Assembly (NCBI GenBank): GCA_036365515.1
Contig: CM070877.1
Location: 63,804,522-63,868,521 of the forward strand
Direction of reading: 5' to 3'
From: Torymus aiolomorphi
Lineage: Eukaryota > Arthropoda > Insecta > Hymenoptera > Torymidae
Length of the DNA stretch: 64,000 nucleotides
This document shows positions 37,681 through 48,180 of this stretch, piece by piece. Every line of letters starts with the position of its first letter. The stretch's first letter is position 1. The notes under the pieces were generated by a model. The model had not been told where the DNA came from and did not search any database. It saw nothing but the letters and a program-made list of their open reading frames with translations. A program made the translations under genes and the position numbers.

Positions 37681-38389
37681 TCAATTTAAAAGTCTCAATA
37701 AAGGAAAATAAGACGTATTTAAAAATTTAACGTCTTCTTTCTTATTTATGTTATTACTGTTGCACTTAATGTGGATCATTTCTGACAATATACGTTTTTT
37801 GTAATTAGCTTTCTGATCTAGAATTTTAGTATTGTCCCAGTCAAAATCATGGAGAAATGTATTCCTATGTTGTTGAACTACTGATTCTATGTTGTTATTT
37901 TTTTGATGTTCGTTAATTCTGATTTTTATTGTACGTTTAGTTTCTCCTACATATGACGCAGTACACGATTTACAAAAGAAATTATAAACGACGTTGGTCT
38001 TATCCCAATTTTTTTGTAGGGTCTTCACCTAATTTTGTTACAGAACTTAGACTCTTATTAACAAGAGGCAAAACACGGAAGTTATAAGGTTTGAGAATGG
38101 TTACAATTTTTTCAAAAATGTCATTGAACGGTAATGAAATATGGGATACAAATTCATTTTGTACAATATTCTCTTCTTGGTTGTTCTCATATTTAATTTT
38201 GTAAAATCTTTTGTATGCATATTGTTTGATGAATCTCCGAGGGTAATTATTATTTTTGAGTAATGTAGTAACAATATTTAGATTTTTCCTATGAAATTTT
38301 TTATTTGATAATAAAATTGCTCTCTCAACAAGGTTGTACACAATATTGATCTTCTGTTGTGATGGATGATAGGAATGATAATTAATAAG
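37681..38389 (-). pseudogene. Penelope-like linker and GIY-YIG endonuclease, left copy, frameshifted
   Basis: Minus-strand frame 38000-38341 encodes the linker, and overlapping frame 37681-38028 encodes the endonuclease; a frameshift near 38020 separates them. The endonuclease has the signature TNVVYNFFCKSC, ASYVGETKRT and IRINEH, which is the GIY-YIG form seen in Penelope-like elements, including a CxxC pair. The RT domain is absent, so the copy is 5'-truncated. The intact equivalent would cut target DNA for reverse transcription. This copy cannot make the fused protein. Confidence 0.75.
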
Positions 38390-38408
38390 TATACCATAAT
38401 AATACGAT

Positions 38409-39159
38409 TATCACAGATTGGTATAATAAACCCACTTCCTCCGGCAGACTTATTAATTATCATTCCTATCATCCACCACATCAGAAGATCAATATTGTGT
38501 ACAACTTTGTTGACAGAGCAATTTTATTATCAAATAAAAAATTTCGTAGGAAAAATCTAAATATTGTTACTACATTACTCAAAAATAATAATTAACCTCG
38601 GAGATTCATCAAACAATATGCATACAAAAGATTTTACAAAATTAAATATGAGAACAACCAAAAAGACAATATTGTAAAAAACGAATTTGTATCCCATATT
38701 TCATTACCGTCCAATGACATTTTTGAAAAAATTGTAACCATTCTCAAACCTTATAACTTCCGTGTTTTGCCTCTTGTTAATAAGAGTCTACGTTCTGTAA
38801 TAAAATTAGGTAAAGATCCTACAAAGAAGTGGGATAAGACCAACGTAGTTTATAATTTCTTTTGTAAATCGTGTCCTGCGTCATATGTAGGAGAAACTAA
38901 ACGTACAATAAAAATCAGAATTAACGAACATCAAAAAAATAACAACATAGAATCAGTAGTTCCACAACATAGGAATAAATTTCTCCATGATTTTGACTGG
39001 GACAATACTAAAATTCTAGATCAGGAAGCTAATTACAAAAAACGTATATTGTCAGAAATGATCCACATTAAGTGCAACAGTAATAACTTAAATAAGAAAG
39101 AAGACGTTAAATTTTTAAATTATACGTCTTATTTTCCTTTATTGAGACTTTTAAATTGA
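38409..39159 (+). pseudogene. Penelope-like linker and GIY-YIG endonuclease, right copy, one stop codon
   Basis: The plus-strand frame begins at the motif DWYNKPTSSGRLLNYHSYH just after the last RT motif of this family and runs through NIVYNFVDRAILLSN. It is interrupted by TAA at 38593-38595, where the left copy still has TAC. It then continues to 39159 with TNVVYNFFCKSCPASYVGE, IRINEH and a C-terminal KKRILSEMIHIKCN-type segment. Apart from this one stop it is intact, so this arm is less damaged than its partner. The reverse transcriptase catalytic motifs lie upstream of the truncation point and are missing. Confidence 0.75.
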
Positions 39160-39400
39160 ATTTGTTGTCGTTTGATTTTTCTTTCTATATGTATCTGCGT
39201 TTTGTTTGTAAACACGGGCACCAACCCTTTACTGTGTATACTATAAATACTGACCAATCTCATGTTTTGCGTTAACATCGACTTCATGTGTACTACGTAA
39301 CACACGTTATAATTTAAGGTATTAATTATTGTATCACGCGAGTGTTTAGTTTCTATTAATTACATTGTATTAATTGTTTTTTCTGTTTAATAAAAAATTG

Positions 39401-39440
39401 TAGCCTGAAGAGGTTGGCAGACCAAGCCAATGAAACGTTG
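39401..39440 (+). ncRNA. Hammerhead-ribozyme-like motif with canonical core (right copy, family 1)
   Basis: CTGAAGA at 39405-39411 matches the CUGANGA core. It is followed by a stem GTTGGC (39413-39418) with GCCAAT (39426-39431) around loop AGACCAA, and then GAAAC at 39432-39436. The left copy restores the last pair (GCCAAC), which is a compensatory argument for the stem. Lies about 240 bp after the endonuclease stop, in the element's 3' tail. Self-cleavage has not been shown. Confidence 0.55.
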
Positions 39441-39555
39441 CTTTTTCTAATGAAATAGTTGAATTTTTGATTTCTAATCCTCGCCTCCGTCAGATCGACT
39501 TAACTCATCACCTTCTCAGAAAAAATTTGTGAGTGCGATATTTTACTCATATTCT

Positions 39556-39570
39556 ACACTAATAATAGTT
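39556..39570 (+). repeat. Candidate target site duplication, right, Penelope pair 1
   Basis: ACACTAATAATAGTT, the partner of 37305-37319, lying 39 bp outside the right arm. Confidence 0.55.
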
Positions 39571-39689
39571 GTCTGTGAAAATAAGATAGTTCAAGCAGTT
39601 TACTAATATGTTTGGGCGTTGTTTTCTTAAATTACTGAACCATCAATCAATATAATAGAATCGTGTTCCAGGGTTTAATTGCATATATA

Positions 39690-40172
39690 CCTGATGACGC
39701 TACTGCTAGGTTGGGCAGTAATAACTCGTGCCAAGGTATGTGATCTCGGGAAGAGGAGCCGGTAATTAACAGACGCGGGTTTAAATAAATTTGCAGCCTT
39801 TATTGCCTACCACATTACAATACTAAAATTAACGCTACCTAAAACTACTGTAAAAATTTGAGTAACCGCTGGTGCCGGGAAAGCAACGCGAATAAACAAA
39901 CGGGGCCGCGAGATGACCTCGCTAATCGGCCGTCGAACAAATACTGCTCGAAAACTCTAGTTAACCTACGCAACAGGCTAGACCCATACACATATACATT
40001 TATAGGCTCGAAATATCAAACCACCGGGCACGTTCAAATACGTAAACGGTTACAACTGGCGCGAACATACCACCCACCTCGAACGAACGATTTCGTACGA
40101 CGTACAAAGCTAGCCGCGGCACCAAGAAGAAAAAAAAACAAACAAAGTTAATTAATTCTAACTAATTAAGAA
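39690..40172 (-). mobile_element. Probable 3' untranslated and LTR remnant of the minus-strand BEL/Pao element
   Basis: This block sits directly downstream, on the minus strand, of the BEL/Pao pol stop codon. It carries AATAAAGG at about 39798 on the minus strand. A minus-strand start TGTTTGTTTTT lies near 40142. No second LTR is present for comparison, so the boundaries are guesses. The region has no supported gene. Confidence 0.35.
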
Positions 40173-41101
40173 CTAGGCTGACTTCGGAATATACAAAATA
40201 TGGTCTTCAAGTACAGTCTTCATTCTTGTTGATCGTGATCTCCGCCATCCACCATGAGAGGCCGCTCTAGAGAGATTAGCGACGGTGTTCTCGTGAACAG
40301 GCAGTAGAATGAGCTTATTGACTGGCCTCTTAAACGCTGAAGTTGCTGTCCGCAACGACACTAGTCGTGTCAGCTGATCCTTGCCGGGGTGGAGTGCAGT
40401 GATGCGGGCTAATGGCCATTTGGTAGGTGGGACTAGGGTGTCCTTAAAAAGCACCAGATCTCCCACTTGCAACTGATAATTGGGCTTCAACCACTTAGAC
40501 CGCTGATGTAGCTGAGAAAGGTACTCTTTTCTCCACCGCTGCCAGAAATGATTCCTCATCAGCTGCATGTGTTGCCACCTACAACAGAGAGACTGCGAGG
40601 CGTTAACCTCATGGCAGGGTTCAGGAGGAGCTACGAGTGGGCTGCCAATCAAGAAATGACCAGGGGTTATAGCAGTGACATCAGAGACATCAGAGCTCAA
40701 GGCACTAATCGGTCTTGAATTAAGACATGATTCAATGTCAGACAAGAGAGTGGCAAACTGTTCGAACGTCAACTTTGCATCGCCAACTACTCGATACAAA
40801 TGCCTTTTAAATAATTTCACGTTCGCCTTCCAAATTCCCCCAAAATTAGGAGCACGAGGCGGAATGAACCTCCATTCTACACCATCTTTAGCCACGGCGG
40901 ATGCAATAAGCTGCCCTGACGCAGAAAATAGACGACGAAGCTCGGACTCGCTGCCTTTAAAAGTAGTGCCGTTGTCGCTATATATAATTTGCATAGTCCA
41001 CGACGAGCAGTAAACCTACGAAATGCAGCAAGAAAAGCCGAAGTTGTTAAATCTGACACGATCTCTAGATGAACAGCCTTGACCATCAGACAAACAAACA
41101 C
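40173..41101 (-). pseudogene. BEL/Pao integrase, catalytic core and C-terminus, frameshifted
   Basis: Minus-strand frames 40877-41101 and 40173-40994 overlap. The first contains FVCLMVKAVHLEIVSDLTT and AFRRFTARRG, the stretch between the first and second acidic residues of BEL/Pao integrases. The second has YSDNGTTF with the second aspartate, PPRAPNFGGIW, and SDIESCLNSRPI with the glutamate of the DDE triad, followed by the WKxxY-like and QVGDLVL C-terminal segment. A frameshift near 40990 breaks the core. In an active element this domain inserts the cDNA into the genome. Its own stop is at 40173-40175. Confidence 0.85.
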
Positions 41102-41739
41102 GGCGACGAAACCTTTAAATGCCTTTTGCCCTCTGCTTTAACCCAGAAATAGCCAGCAAAATCAACGCCTGAGTGAAGGAAAGGGCGCGCAGGTTTAGTC
41201 CTAATGGCTGGCAGTGGGCCCATCAGCTGCTCTTGAGTGCGAGCATTGTGACGTACACACATAACGCAATTCCGTACCACCTGTCTAATTACATTAAGAC
41301 CTTGTATGATCCAAAATCCCCTAGCAAGATAACTCTGTACAGCGGTAGTACCACCGTGCAGTGTGCAAATGTGAGCCTTCCTAATGAGCAATGTGGTAAC
41401 ATGATGTGACTTCGGCAGGATGATTGGATGTTTTTCAGATTCAGTTAAAAATGAATTCTGAAGACGACCACCTACTCGTAGAAGACCATCAGTATCCGTG
41501 AAGGATAGCAACTTGCGAAGCGGATGCTTCAGTGGAAGCTTCAGTGGAAGCTCCTGTTTCGACGATAACATCCTGCACTCGTCGAGAAACTCTACTGCCT
41601 GCACTAACCTAAACAATACCACAGAAGCCTTAGAAAGCCCTTCAGTAGATAAAAATCCCTTACGCCTATGAGAACTGGTAACAGCTGCAGTGTGACGCCA
41701 GCGAAGGCAATAAGCCAATACGCCAATCAGCCTATCTTA
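41086..41739 (-). pseudogene. BEL/Pao integrase N-terminal zinc-binding region, broken
   Basis: The minus-strand frame 41086-41718 begins with AYCLRW, typical of the link between RNase H and integrase in BEL/Pao pol. It continues with DGLLRVGGRLQNS, KHPIILP, HTLHGG-like ICTLHGGTTAV, the CVMC knuckle and PFLHSGVDFAGYF, which holds the first catalytic aspartate. An in-frame TAA lies at 41737-41739, and a frameshift near 41095 separates it from the rest of the integrase. It is not translatable as part of a polyprotein. Confidence 0.85.
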
Positions 41740-42092
41740 AGATGAAAATTTTAAAAACAATGCAGTCCAATCGCAAGCTTCGTGAGTCAACCAAACTTCC
41801 GTATGCTTACGAACTTCTAATTTGGTTACGCTTCCGTATATTCAGAAGGCCAGTTGGACTTATCCTCTTGAATCCACGCCGGACCATGCCACCAGATGAT
41901 AGATTCCTTAAGCTGCAACGGAGTACAACCTCTAGTAGCCAAATCAGAAGGATTGTCCTGTGAAGGGACATGGCACCAAGTAGCTGATGGAAGTAGGGTG
42001 ATAATGTCACTCACACGATTTGCCACATAAGTCTTCCATCCAGCGGTCGATTCCCCCAGCGCGAGCATACGGGCGAGTGATGGAAGCGGCAA
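41740..42092 (-). pseudogene. BEL/Pao RNase H end, 5'-truncated
   Basis: The minus-strand frame 41826-42092 reads WKTYVANRVSDI, HVPSQDNPSDLATRG and WWHGPAWIQ, all hallmarks of the end of BEL/Pao RNase H. A further stretch 41740-41825 in another frame carries the bridging sequence ending in LKFSS. Nothing upstream of about 42092 resembles reverse transcriptase, so the element is 5'-truncated here. With 40173-41739 it forms one decayed copy of about 1.9 kb. Confidence 0.85.
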
Positions 42093-43099
42093 AGCCGTTA
42101 AAAATTAGAAAATCCGCAAACGCGAACTAGTTCTTTTTCTAATTTCACAGCGTACAAATATTTTAGTTAGTTCCGTCCTTCGTGTAATCCGCTGTTTAGA
42201 TTATGTTTAATGGTAAGTAAAATGCATTTGTTTATAGTATTTGGTGGATATAAGAACTACCTACGCGGAGAATAGGTAATATTGAGTATACGCGACGTGC
42301 GAGCTTTTTAAATTTAAAAATGTCAGTTCCGTCCCATAAAAGATTAAAATTCATTATTAAATGTTAAAAATTTTTTTAATTGAACTGAAATCTTTGGTGT
42401 TCGGACTTTTTTTATTTCTTATAATAAAACTGATATTCCATACGGTTTCAAATCATAAATTATATATAAGATTGAGTAAATTCATATAAATAATGAATGA
42501 TTTACATAATTGTGAAATCTTTAAAATTTCTATTTATCTGCTTTTATCAGATAAATTTTGAAAAATGGCTCGAACTATGAAAAACGCAAATATTCTGAAG
42601 AAAAAGCATCAAGTTAAACAAAGAAAATCAGTAAAAGTAAAATTTCAAAATGCTGAGAAAGCCGTTGATGTATGGACTCGTAATTCAATGAACTTGCACT
42701 TTGTCCCATAAAAATCCATCATGCGGTCTCAGAGAAAAGTTACAACAATTTTCAAAATGCTGTAACTGAGGATAAAATGAGTTTGAGGACCTGTGCCTAG
42801 GCTCATTTTATTCAAGATAAATTATATTTACAATGTATTTTCATTATTTTATTATAATATTTTTTATCATTTTTTTAGGTCATTTTGGCCATAAAGGCCT
42901 ATAGGTGTAAGACCGCATTAACAAATTATTAAATATTATATTTTATTACATTAATTTTAAATGTAAACAGAAAATATTAATTGTAATATTATTTTAATAT
43001 TGTAAATAAAAATGTAAATCAAAACACTGTATGAAAAATAATTTGCATAAATTACCGTAAATTATCATTTTGATTCCATAGTGAAAATAATTTTCGGGC
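42093..43099. other. AT-rich spacer with repeated word GTCAGTTCCGTCC
   Basis: No supported gene. The words GTTAGTTCCGTCC (42168) and GTCAGTTCCGTCC (42321), with a third at 44174, suggest a dispersed element whose ends I cannot define. A 48-codon open frame (42565-42711), lysine-rich near its start, has no recognisable family and may be chance. Confidence 0.4.
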
Positions 43100-44005
43100 C
43101 TAATCGTGCATAAGTGTGCTTAACTGTGCAAAACTGTACCAAACTGTGCCCAAGTAGGTAGGCTTCGGATATTTTACACAGATTTATCACATATTGACAC
43201 AGTTTGGAACAATGTGGCACACTTTTACACAGTTTGGCATAATTCAGCTGTTGAAAATAAATATAATTTGATTTTTGATACAGTTCTGCATAGTTTAGTA
43301 CACTTTGGCACACTTTAGAACATTTTGACATAGTTTGGCACAAAGAATTTTCAGTTACTAAAAATAAAATTAGGTTTATTATTAGGCACAGTAGTGCACA
43401 GTTTAACACAATGTGGTACAGTTTTGCACAGTTTTTGCACAGATTCACACAATTTGGCACAATTGAGCACACAAAATATTGTTCACTTATTAAAACAATA
43501 TAAGTAAAAATATAAAATATATTATTAACAATAATTTTGAATTTTGGGTATAGGTAATCTCAATTAGAAATAAATGGACACACTTGACTATAGCTAAACT
43601 CAATTGATTTTCAAAAATTAATAATTCTTGAGTCTTACGACTATAAATGGTTGAATAAAAGATTTGATATTGTTAATAATAAATGATGGTTGTTAATTTA
43701 AAAATTTAACAATAATTTGTGTTAAGGCGTGCTAACGTTGTGCCAAACTCTGCACAACTGTGCTCAACTGTCCCGAAGTATGTCAAAGTGTGTTAAACTG
43801 TGCCAAATAATCAAGCTGAATTTATTTTTAATGGCTAAAAGCTTTTTGTGCTACAATGTGCAAAAGTGTGCCAATCTGTGCTAAACCTGTGTAAAATGTC
43901 CGAAATCTACCTGCTTGAGCACACTTTTGCGCAGTTTCGCATAGTTAGACATACTTTGACACATACTTGCACAGTTTCACACACTTTAGCACTCTACGCC
44001 ACAAA
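43100..44005. repeat. Two inverted clusters of a short word around GTGCCAAACTGTGC
   Basis: From 43100 to 43160 the word appears as GTGC..AACTGTGC; from 43180 to 43470 it appears reversed as GCACAGTTTGGCACA. The same two orientations recur at 43720-43890 and 43915-44000. A unique piece at the switch point is inverted between clusters: TTCGGATATTTTACACAG near 43156 is the reverse complement of CTGTGTAAAATGTCCGAA near 43887. The whole forms a large imperfect inverted repeat with a spacer of about 250 bp, like a fold-back element or a gene-conversion product. Open frames inside are by-products of the repeated word. Confidence 0.6.
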
Positions 44006-44377
44006 AATTTTTTCCACCAGGGTTACTCTTAATATTATTACGGAATTTGATATTATTAATTAATTTGGTTATATAAAATATTATTTTTCAAGCTCTTGTT
44101 CGAAATTGTTTTACCGAATTTTTTTTATCGTTTTACATATTTTAGAATTAATTTCGAGTATTTTTTACAATAATGGTCAGTTCCGTCCCCTACTAAGATC
44201 ATAAAATGTTACCTAAGTTATAGCCGGAATATTTTGTAGTGGATTCGTTCTGGGTACTTATTTTAAATGTTATAATGAGTAGATGAAACCTCAAAACGCC
44301 TATAAAAAGTTGGTTTTGAAAAAAAAAAGTTAGACCTAATCTGGGGAAGTTATGTGCAGAATCACACATATACATAA

Positions 44378-44379
<2 letters not shown>
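44006..44379. other. AT-rich spacer, no gene seen
   Basis: Contains the third GTCAGTTCCGTCC word near 44174. No open frame or repeat family is supported. Confidence 0.4.
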
Positions 44380-44416
<37 letters not shown>

Positions 44417-44552
44417 GTCTCTCTGTCTCTCTCTGTCTCTCTCTGTCTCTCTCTGTCTCTGTCTCTCTCTCTGTCTCTCTCTGTCTCTCTCTCTCTCTCT
44501 CTATGTCTCTCTCTTTCTCTCTCTCTCTCTCACTCTCTCTCTCTCTCTCTCT
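44380..44552 (+). repeat. CT microsatellite, about 173 bp
   Basis: Almost uninterrupted CT dinucleotides with occasional TG, TT and CA changes (CTGTCTCT, CTATGTCT, CTTTCTCT). This accounts for the serine/leucine and arginine/glutamate low-complexity frames seen on the two strands. Confidence 0.97.
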
Positions 44553-44599
44553 GACGCAGAGCTGTGGACTGTGGAGAAGTAGATAGATATATAGCAACG

Positions 44600-44652
44600 G
44601 TCGGAACAAACTTTGTGTAATATGTTCAATTTACACAAACTTTGTGTAAAAT
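44600..44652. repeat. Two copies of ACAAACTTTGTGTAA
   Basis: GAACAAACTTTGTGTAAT and ACACAAACTTTGTGTAAA lie side by side. The same ACACAAA/TTTGTGT word recurs in the cluster at 47270-47475, linking the two places. The following 44653-45143 is AT-rich with nothing recognised. Confidence 0.5.
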
Positions 44653-45147
44653 TTCAAATTGCGGAATTTGAAAGAAATGTACATAAAGTCAAAATTTGTA
44701 TTCAGCAGTCATTACAGAGCAATTCAATTTGACTAATAATGAAATTATATATGTAGGAAAAAATGTATTATTCCGAATGCTTCGTTAAAATTAAATAAAT
44801 TTTTTGTATAACATTTAAAAAAAATTTACCAGTATTTGCAAAGGTATTGGAGTTTTTTTCGTGGCAAGACTTCGTGTACGCTGTGGTTAAAAAATGGTCT
44901 AGAATTAAAATTAAAAAAAAAAACTGCAGCGTACAATGTTTGCACAGAAGGCGATATTATTATAATTAAAGTAAAAGATTGTATATACACGACGTAGCTT
45001 GACTTACATACAAATAATAATTATAATACATATATAGTTACAAAACATTTCTTGCTACCATGATATTTGCGTGAGTTCAGAAAATTTTAATAAAAGTTTT
45101 TAAATACGTCTAAATCGTACAGTACATTTTTTTCTGATATATATTAA

Positions 45148-45826
45148 GGTGGTTCTATGAGCAGATATAGTACTTAAATATAAAATATTCTACAATAAAT
45201 TGTTCTCATACTGCAAAGTGAGAACCCGTATATTATCATAGACCGATACTTTAAGTTACGGAAAAAAAATTTTTTTTAACGAAATTTCAGTACTAGCAAA
45301 GTAGATATCGTCAGTGTAAAAAAATGATGCAACAAATCACTTTAATCTTTTTCAGTTTTGTTTCAATTTCAATTTTTAAAGGCTCATTGTCATCTTTTTT
45401 GGATTTCATTACGAGGTATTGTGGATCAAATTAAAAAATTTTTAAAACCTTAAAAGTTACAGGTAATTGTTTATGGTAAGTTTGACTCGAACTCATACCA
45501 GATTCGTACAAAACTTGATAAACAATTGATTGTAACTTATAAGGTTTTTAAAAATTGTTTAATTTGATCCACAATATCTCGTAATGAAATCTAACAAAGA
45601 TGAAAATGAGCCTTTAAAAATCGAAATTGAAGCAAAACTGAAAAAGATTAAAGCGATTTGTTTTATCATTTTTTTTTACATTGACGATATATACTTTGTT
45701 AGTACTGAAATTCCGTTAAAAAAATTTTTTTCCGTAACTTAAAGTACCGGTCTATGATACTATATGCGTTCTTACTTTACTTAGAATATTTTATATTTAA
45801 GTACTATATCTGCCCATAGAACCCCC
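45148..45826. mobile_element. Fold-back (MITE-like) element flanked by TTAA
   Basis: A 679-bp element with terminal inverted repeats of about 300 bp each. The left end GGTGGTTCTATGAGCAGATA matches the reverse complement of the right end TATCTGCCCATAGAACCCCC. The similarity continues inward through TAGTACTTAAATATAAAATATTCT, the GACCG-TACTTTAAGTTACGG region and CCACAATA/TATTGTGG towards a centre near 45490. TTAA sits immediately outside both ends (45144-45147 and 45827-45830). TTAA target duplication is the habit of piggyBac-like transposases, so a piggyBac-mobilised non-autonomous element is the best guess. There is no coding sequence. Confidence 0.75.
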
Positions 45827-46199
45827 TTAAGTTTGAAATAAATCCAAAGTCAGGCTGGCTGTATTACTAACAAAAGATTGGCGTTAAAACGTTATACAGA
45901 GTACACAAAACAACATCGCATGTGTACCTACAACTTTTCTTGCGAACCAACACGAAGTTCGTTGAAATAACCTAATTAGCACACAAGCAGGTATTATAAT
46001 TATCATCGCGTAAGTGTGTATGATCGACAGTGGTTATTAACAGTATCAAACGGATCTTACCCCAGTACAAATAAATCACGTCAACATTCATATCGACTAA
46101 GATAAGAAAAAATACGCGATTATGCGGCGCCGCAAATAAATTATCTAAAATTAATGACTACACTACCCTGGTGGAAAGCCAACACATTTTATAACCAAT

Positions 46200-47160
46200 A
46201 ACTGACCATTTATATTAGAAACTGGCTATTATACAATAGGAATTTCTGTTGTCCAGTTTCTAGCCTTCGATGAAACGCTTTTTTTCCCATTATTTGTCTA
46301 TTTAATGGATTGAAAAATAGAACGAGTTTTTCGAAGACAAGCACAACCTTGTTCTTGAGTATTTTAAAGATATTAAAACTGATCAGTTTTTATAGACTGA
46401 AAATGGCTACTAGAAGGCTTGCTGCTATGACAAGGAGTGTATTCACGATTCATACGCGTTCAAAATTGTAACGCAAACTTAAATCATGTAACACACCATA
46501 CACCGACTCTATTTACATATACACACATACACTTTTACACTCAACTCAGTTACAATAGACACTACTCGAGCTGTTCTATTAATAGCTCAGCTCTATCCCC
46601 ACTCTGCGACATTCCAGTCGTCGCTGCTCGCGGATCTGTACACGCGTAGCAAGTATCGCCAGTTCCCTTTCAGCCGCTAACCATAACACAGCGCGCTCGA
46701 ATGCTAATCGCCAGTTCATTTAAATAAATGCCAGTATAACAAACACCATCAGTCTTAATTAATTATTTATCGCCACCGCCACCTTTCCTCGAACTATCCC
46801 AAGAAATATTGCTCCAGCCCTTCCACGAAGAAACAGAGTGAGAGAGACAGAGTCAGATGAAGAAATAAGAGTTTTGCTGAATTATTCATAGAATGAGTAC
46901 AATAAACGATTTATTAGTACATGTTATTTATTTATATTTTGAAAAGCCATCCAATGCAGTTTAATGCTCTTTTATCAAAGATAAAATTAGTGAGTAAATC
47001 AAATACGAATGTTTTATTTTTACCTCAATCTAAGAAATAGGCAAAAAATGGGAGAAAAAGCGTTTCATCATAGTCATTTATTAGCCAGTTTTACTAGCTA
47101 TTTTCTAACTTCTTGGCCATTTCGTATAGATAAATTTCTACTAGAGTAATGACTTATATC
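46200..47160. repeat. Possible old inverted repeat pair
   Basis: ATGAAACGCTTTTTTTCCCA near 46271 is matched in reverse complement by TGGGAGAAAAAGCGTTTCAT near 47048, with weaker matches outward (CTGGCTATTAT near 46222, AATGACTA near 47090). This looks like the remains of a fold-back element, possibly with unrelated DNA between. No gene is seen in 45831-47260. Confidence 0.35.
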
Positions 47161-47269
47161 GAAGCGTCTTTAGCACACCGGACGGCCCGATTAACACCAT
47201 CTCTCAGAATCGCCAGAAAAGGGACCAAAATCGGCGTGCACGGAAATTAAATGATCTCCCTGTCCTCTC

Positions 47270-47475
47270 CCACAAATGTTTGTGTAAAACGGCAGTTTAC
47301 ACAAGTTTGTTTGTAAAGCAGCGATTTCACACAAATTTTGGTGTAAAACAGAGATTTTACACATATTCTTGTGTCGAATTCTTACACAATGTTTGTATAC
47401 ATCATTTACACAAATTTTTGTGTTAAATAGGAACATTCATATTTTACACAAACTTTTTGTTAAATAGGCACATAA
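47270..47475. repeat. Degenerate short repeats of TTACACAAATTTTTGTGTAAA type
   Basis: At least six partial copies of a self-complementary word (ACACAAA..TTTGTGT), spaced about 35-40 bp. Each can form a short hairpin. They match the pair at 44600-44652. Confidence 0.55.
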
Positions 47476-47479
47476 TTTT

Positions 47480-48180
47480 TAAGAGTGTAGCAATGGGGGA
47501 ATAGAATGCGTAGTTGGTTTGCTAATTTTTTAAGGAGGGTATTTCGCTAAGAAGCGAATTTAAGCGAATTTAATGAGTGCTTCCTTAGGCCCCTAATATT
47601 TTTAGCACACAATATTAATATTATTGCTTGCAAAGTAATCTAAAGTCTAAATTAAAGTACATTATCAAGAAATTATATAAAGTAGAACATGTGCAAGGAA
47701 AGATAGAATTAATATCATAGAAAAGATTAAAGAATAGAAAAAAGAAAAGAAAGATGGTAAAAATGTACAAAACAACAATTAATACCATGATAGAACTACC
47801 GGAGAAAAAAGACATGTTGGGTATAAGAATTCAAAGAGAGGTAGAACAGCAACTCGAAAGCAAGAAATAACTGAAGCGAAAACAGAAAAGATAGCAGAAA
47901 AGATAGAACATAAAAAAAGAAAATAATAATAATGAACAAAAAGGAATAATTAAAAAAGGAAAAGACTGGCAGATTAAAGATGATAAAAAGTAAAGGCTTG
48001 GAAAGAGAATAGGAGACAAAGAATAGATAGTAAAAGAAGTACAAAGTGGAAACTGGATTCCAATAATTAATATTTGAAGACACATTCTTTACGAACTATG
48101 TGTGCATGGAGAGAAATTTGGATCAGCAGCAATGCTAGCACGGATATCAGACATCCCAAATACTAAAATCACGGTTGACC
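47480..48180. other. Purine-rich low-complexity spacer, no gene seen
   Basis: The plus strand is rich in A and G (AAAGAAAAGAAAGATGG-like), which yields phenylalanine/leucine/serine-rich frames on the minus strand. These lack any domain and are not supported. Confidence 0.45.

Larger units (their letters stand above)
37305..39570. mobile_element. Palindromic pair of Penelope-like element 3' fragments, family 1
   Basis: Two copies of the 3' part of one Penelope-like element lie head to head. The arms are 37324-38389 (minus-strand copy) and 38449-39516 (plus-strand copy), with a 59-bp spacer. Each arm carries the end of the linker, a GIY-YIG endonuclease domain and a 3' untranslated tail with a hammerhead-like motif. 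Family knowledge: Penelope-like retroelements encode a reverse transcriptase plus GIY-YIG endonuclease and often form inverted or tandem partial copies. The 15-bp word ACACTAATAATAGTT occurs directly repeated at 37305-37319 and 39556-39570, a candidate target site duplication around the whole pair. The plus copy has 39 extra bases between its arm and the right repeat; the left side has four. Confidence 0.75.

Noticed and set aside
39858..40151. 97-codon basic frame
   Set aside because: Lies in the untranslated or LTR remnant of the minus-strand BEL/Pao element; no domain.
40675..41409. Plus-strand frames opposite the BEL/Pao pol fragment
   Set aside because: Shadows of the minus-strand integrase, which has clear DDE motifs.
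42565..42711. Lysine-rich 48-codon open frame
   Set aside because: Short, no family, in AT-rich DNA next to repeats. Noted in the spacer entry but not called as a gene.
44352..44609. Serine/leucine-rich and arginine/glutamate-rich open frames
   Set aside because: Direct translation of the CT microsatellite.
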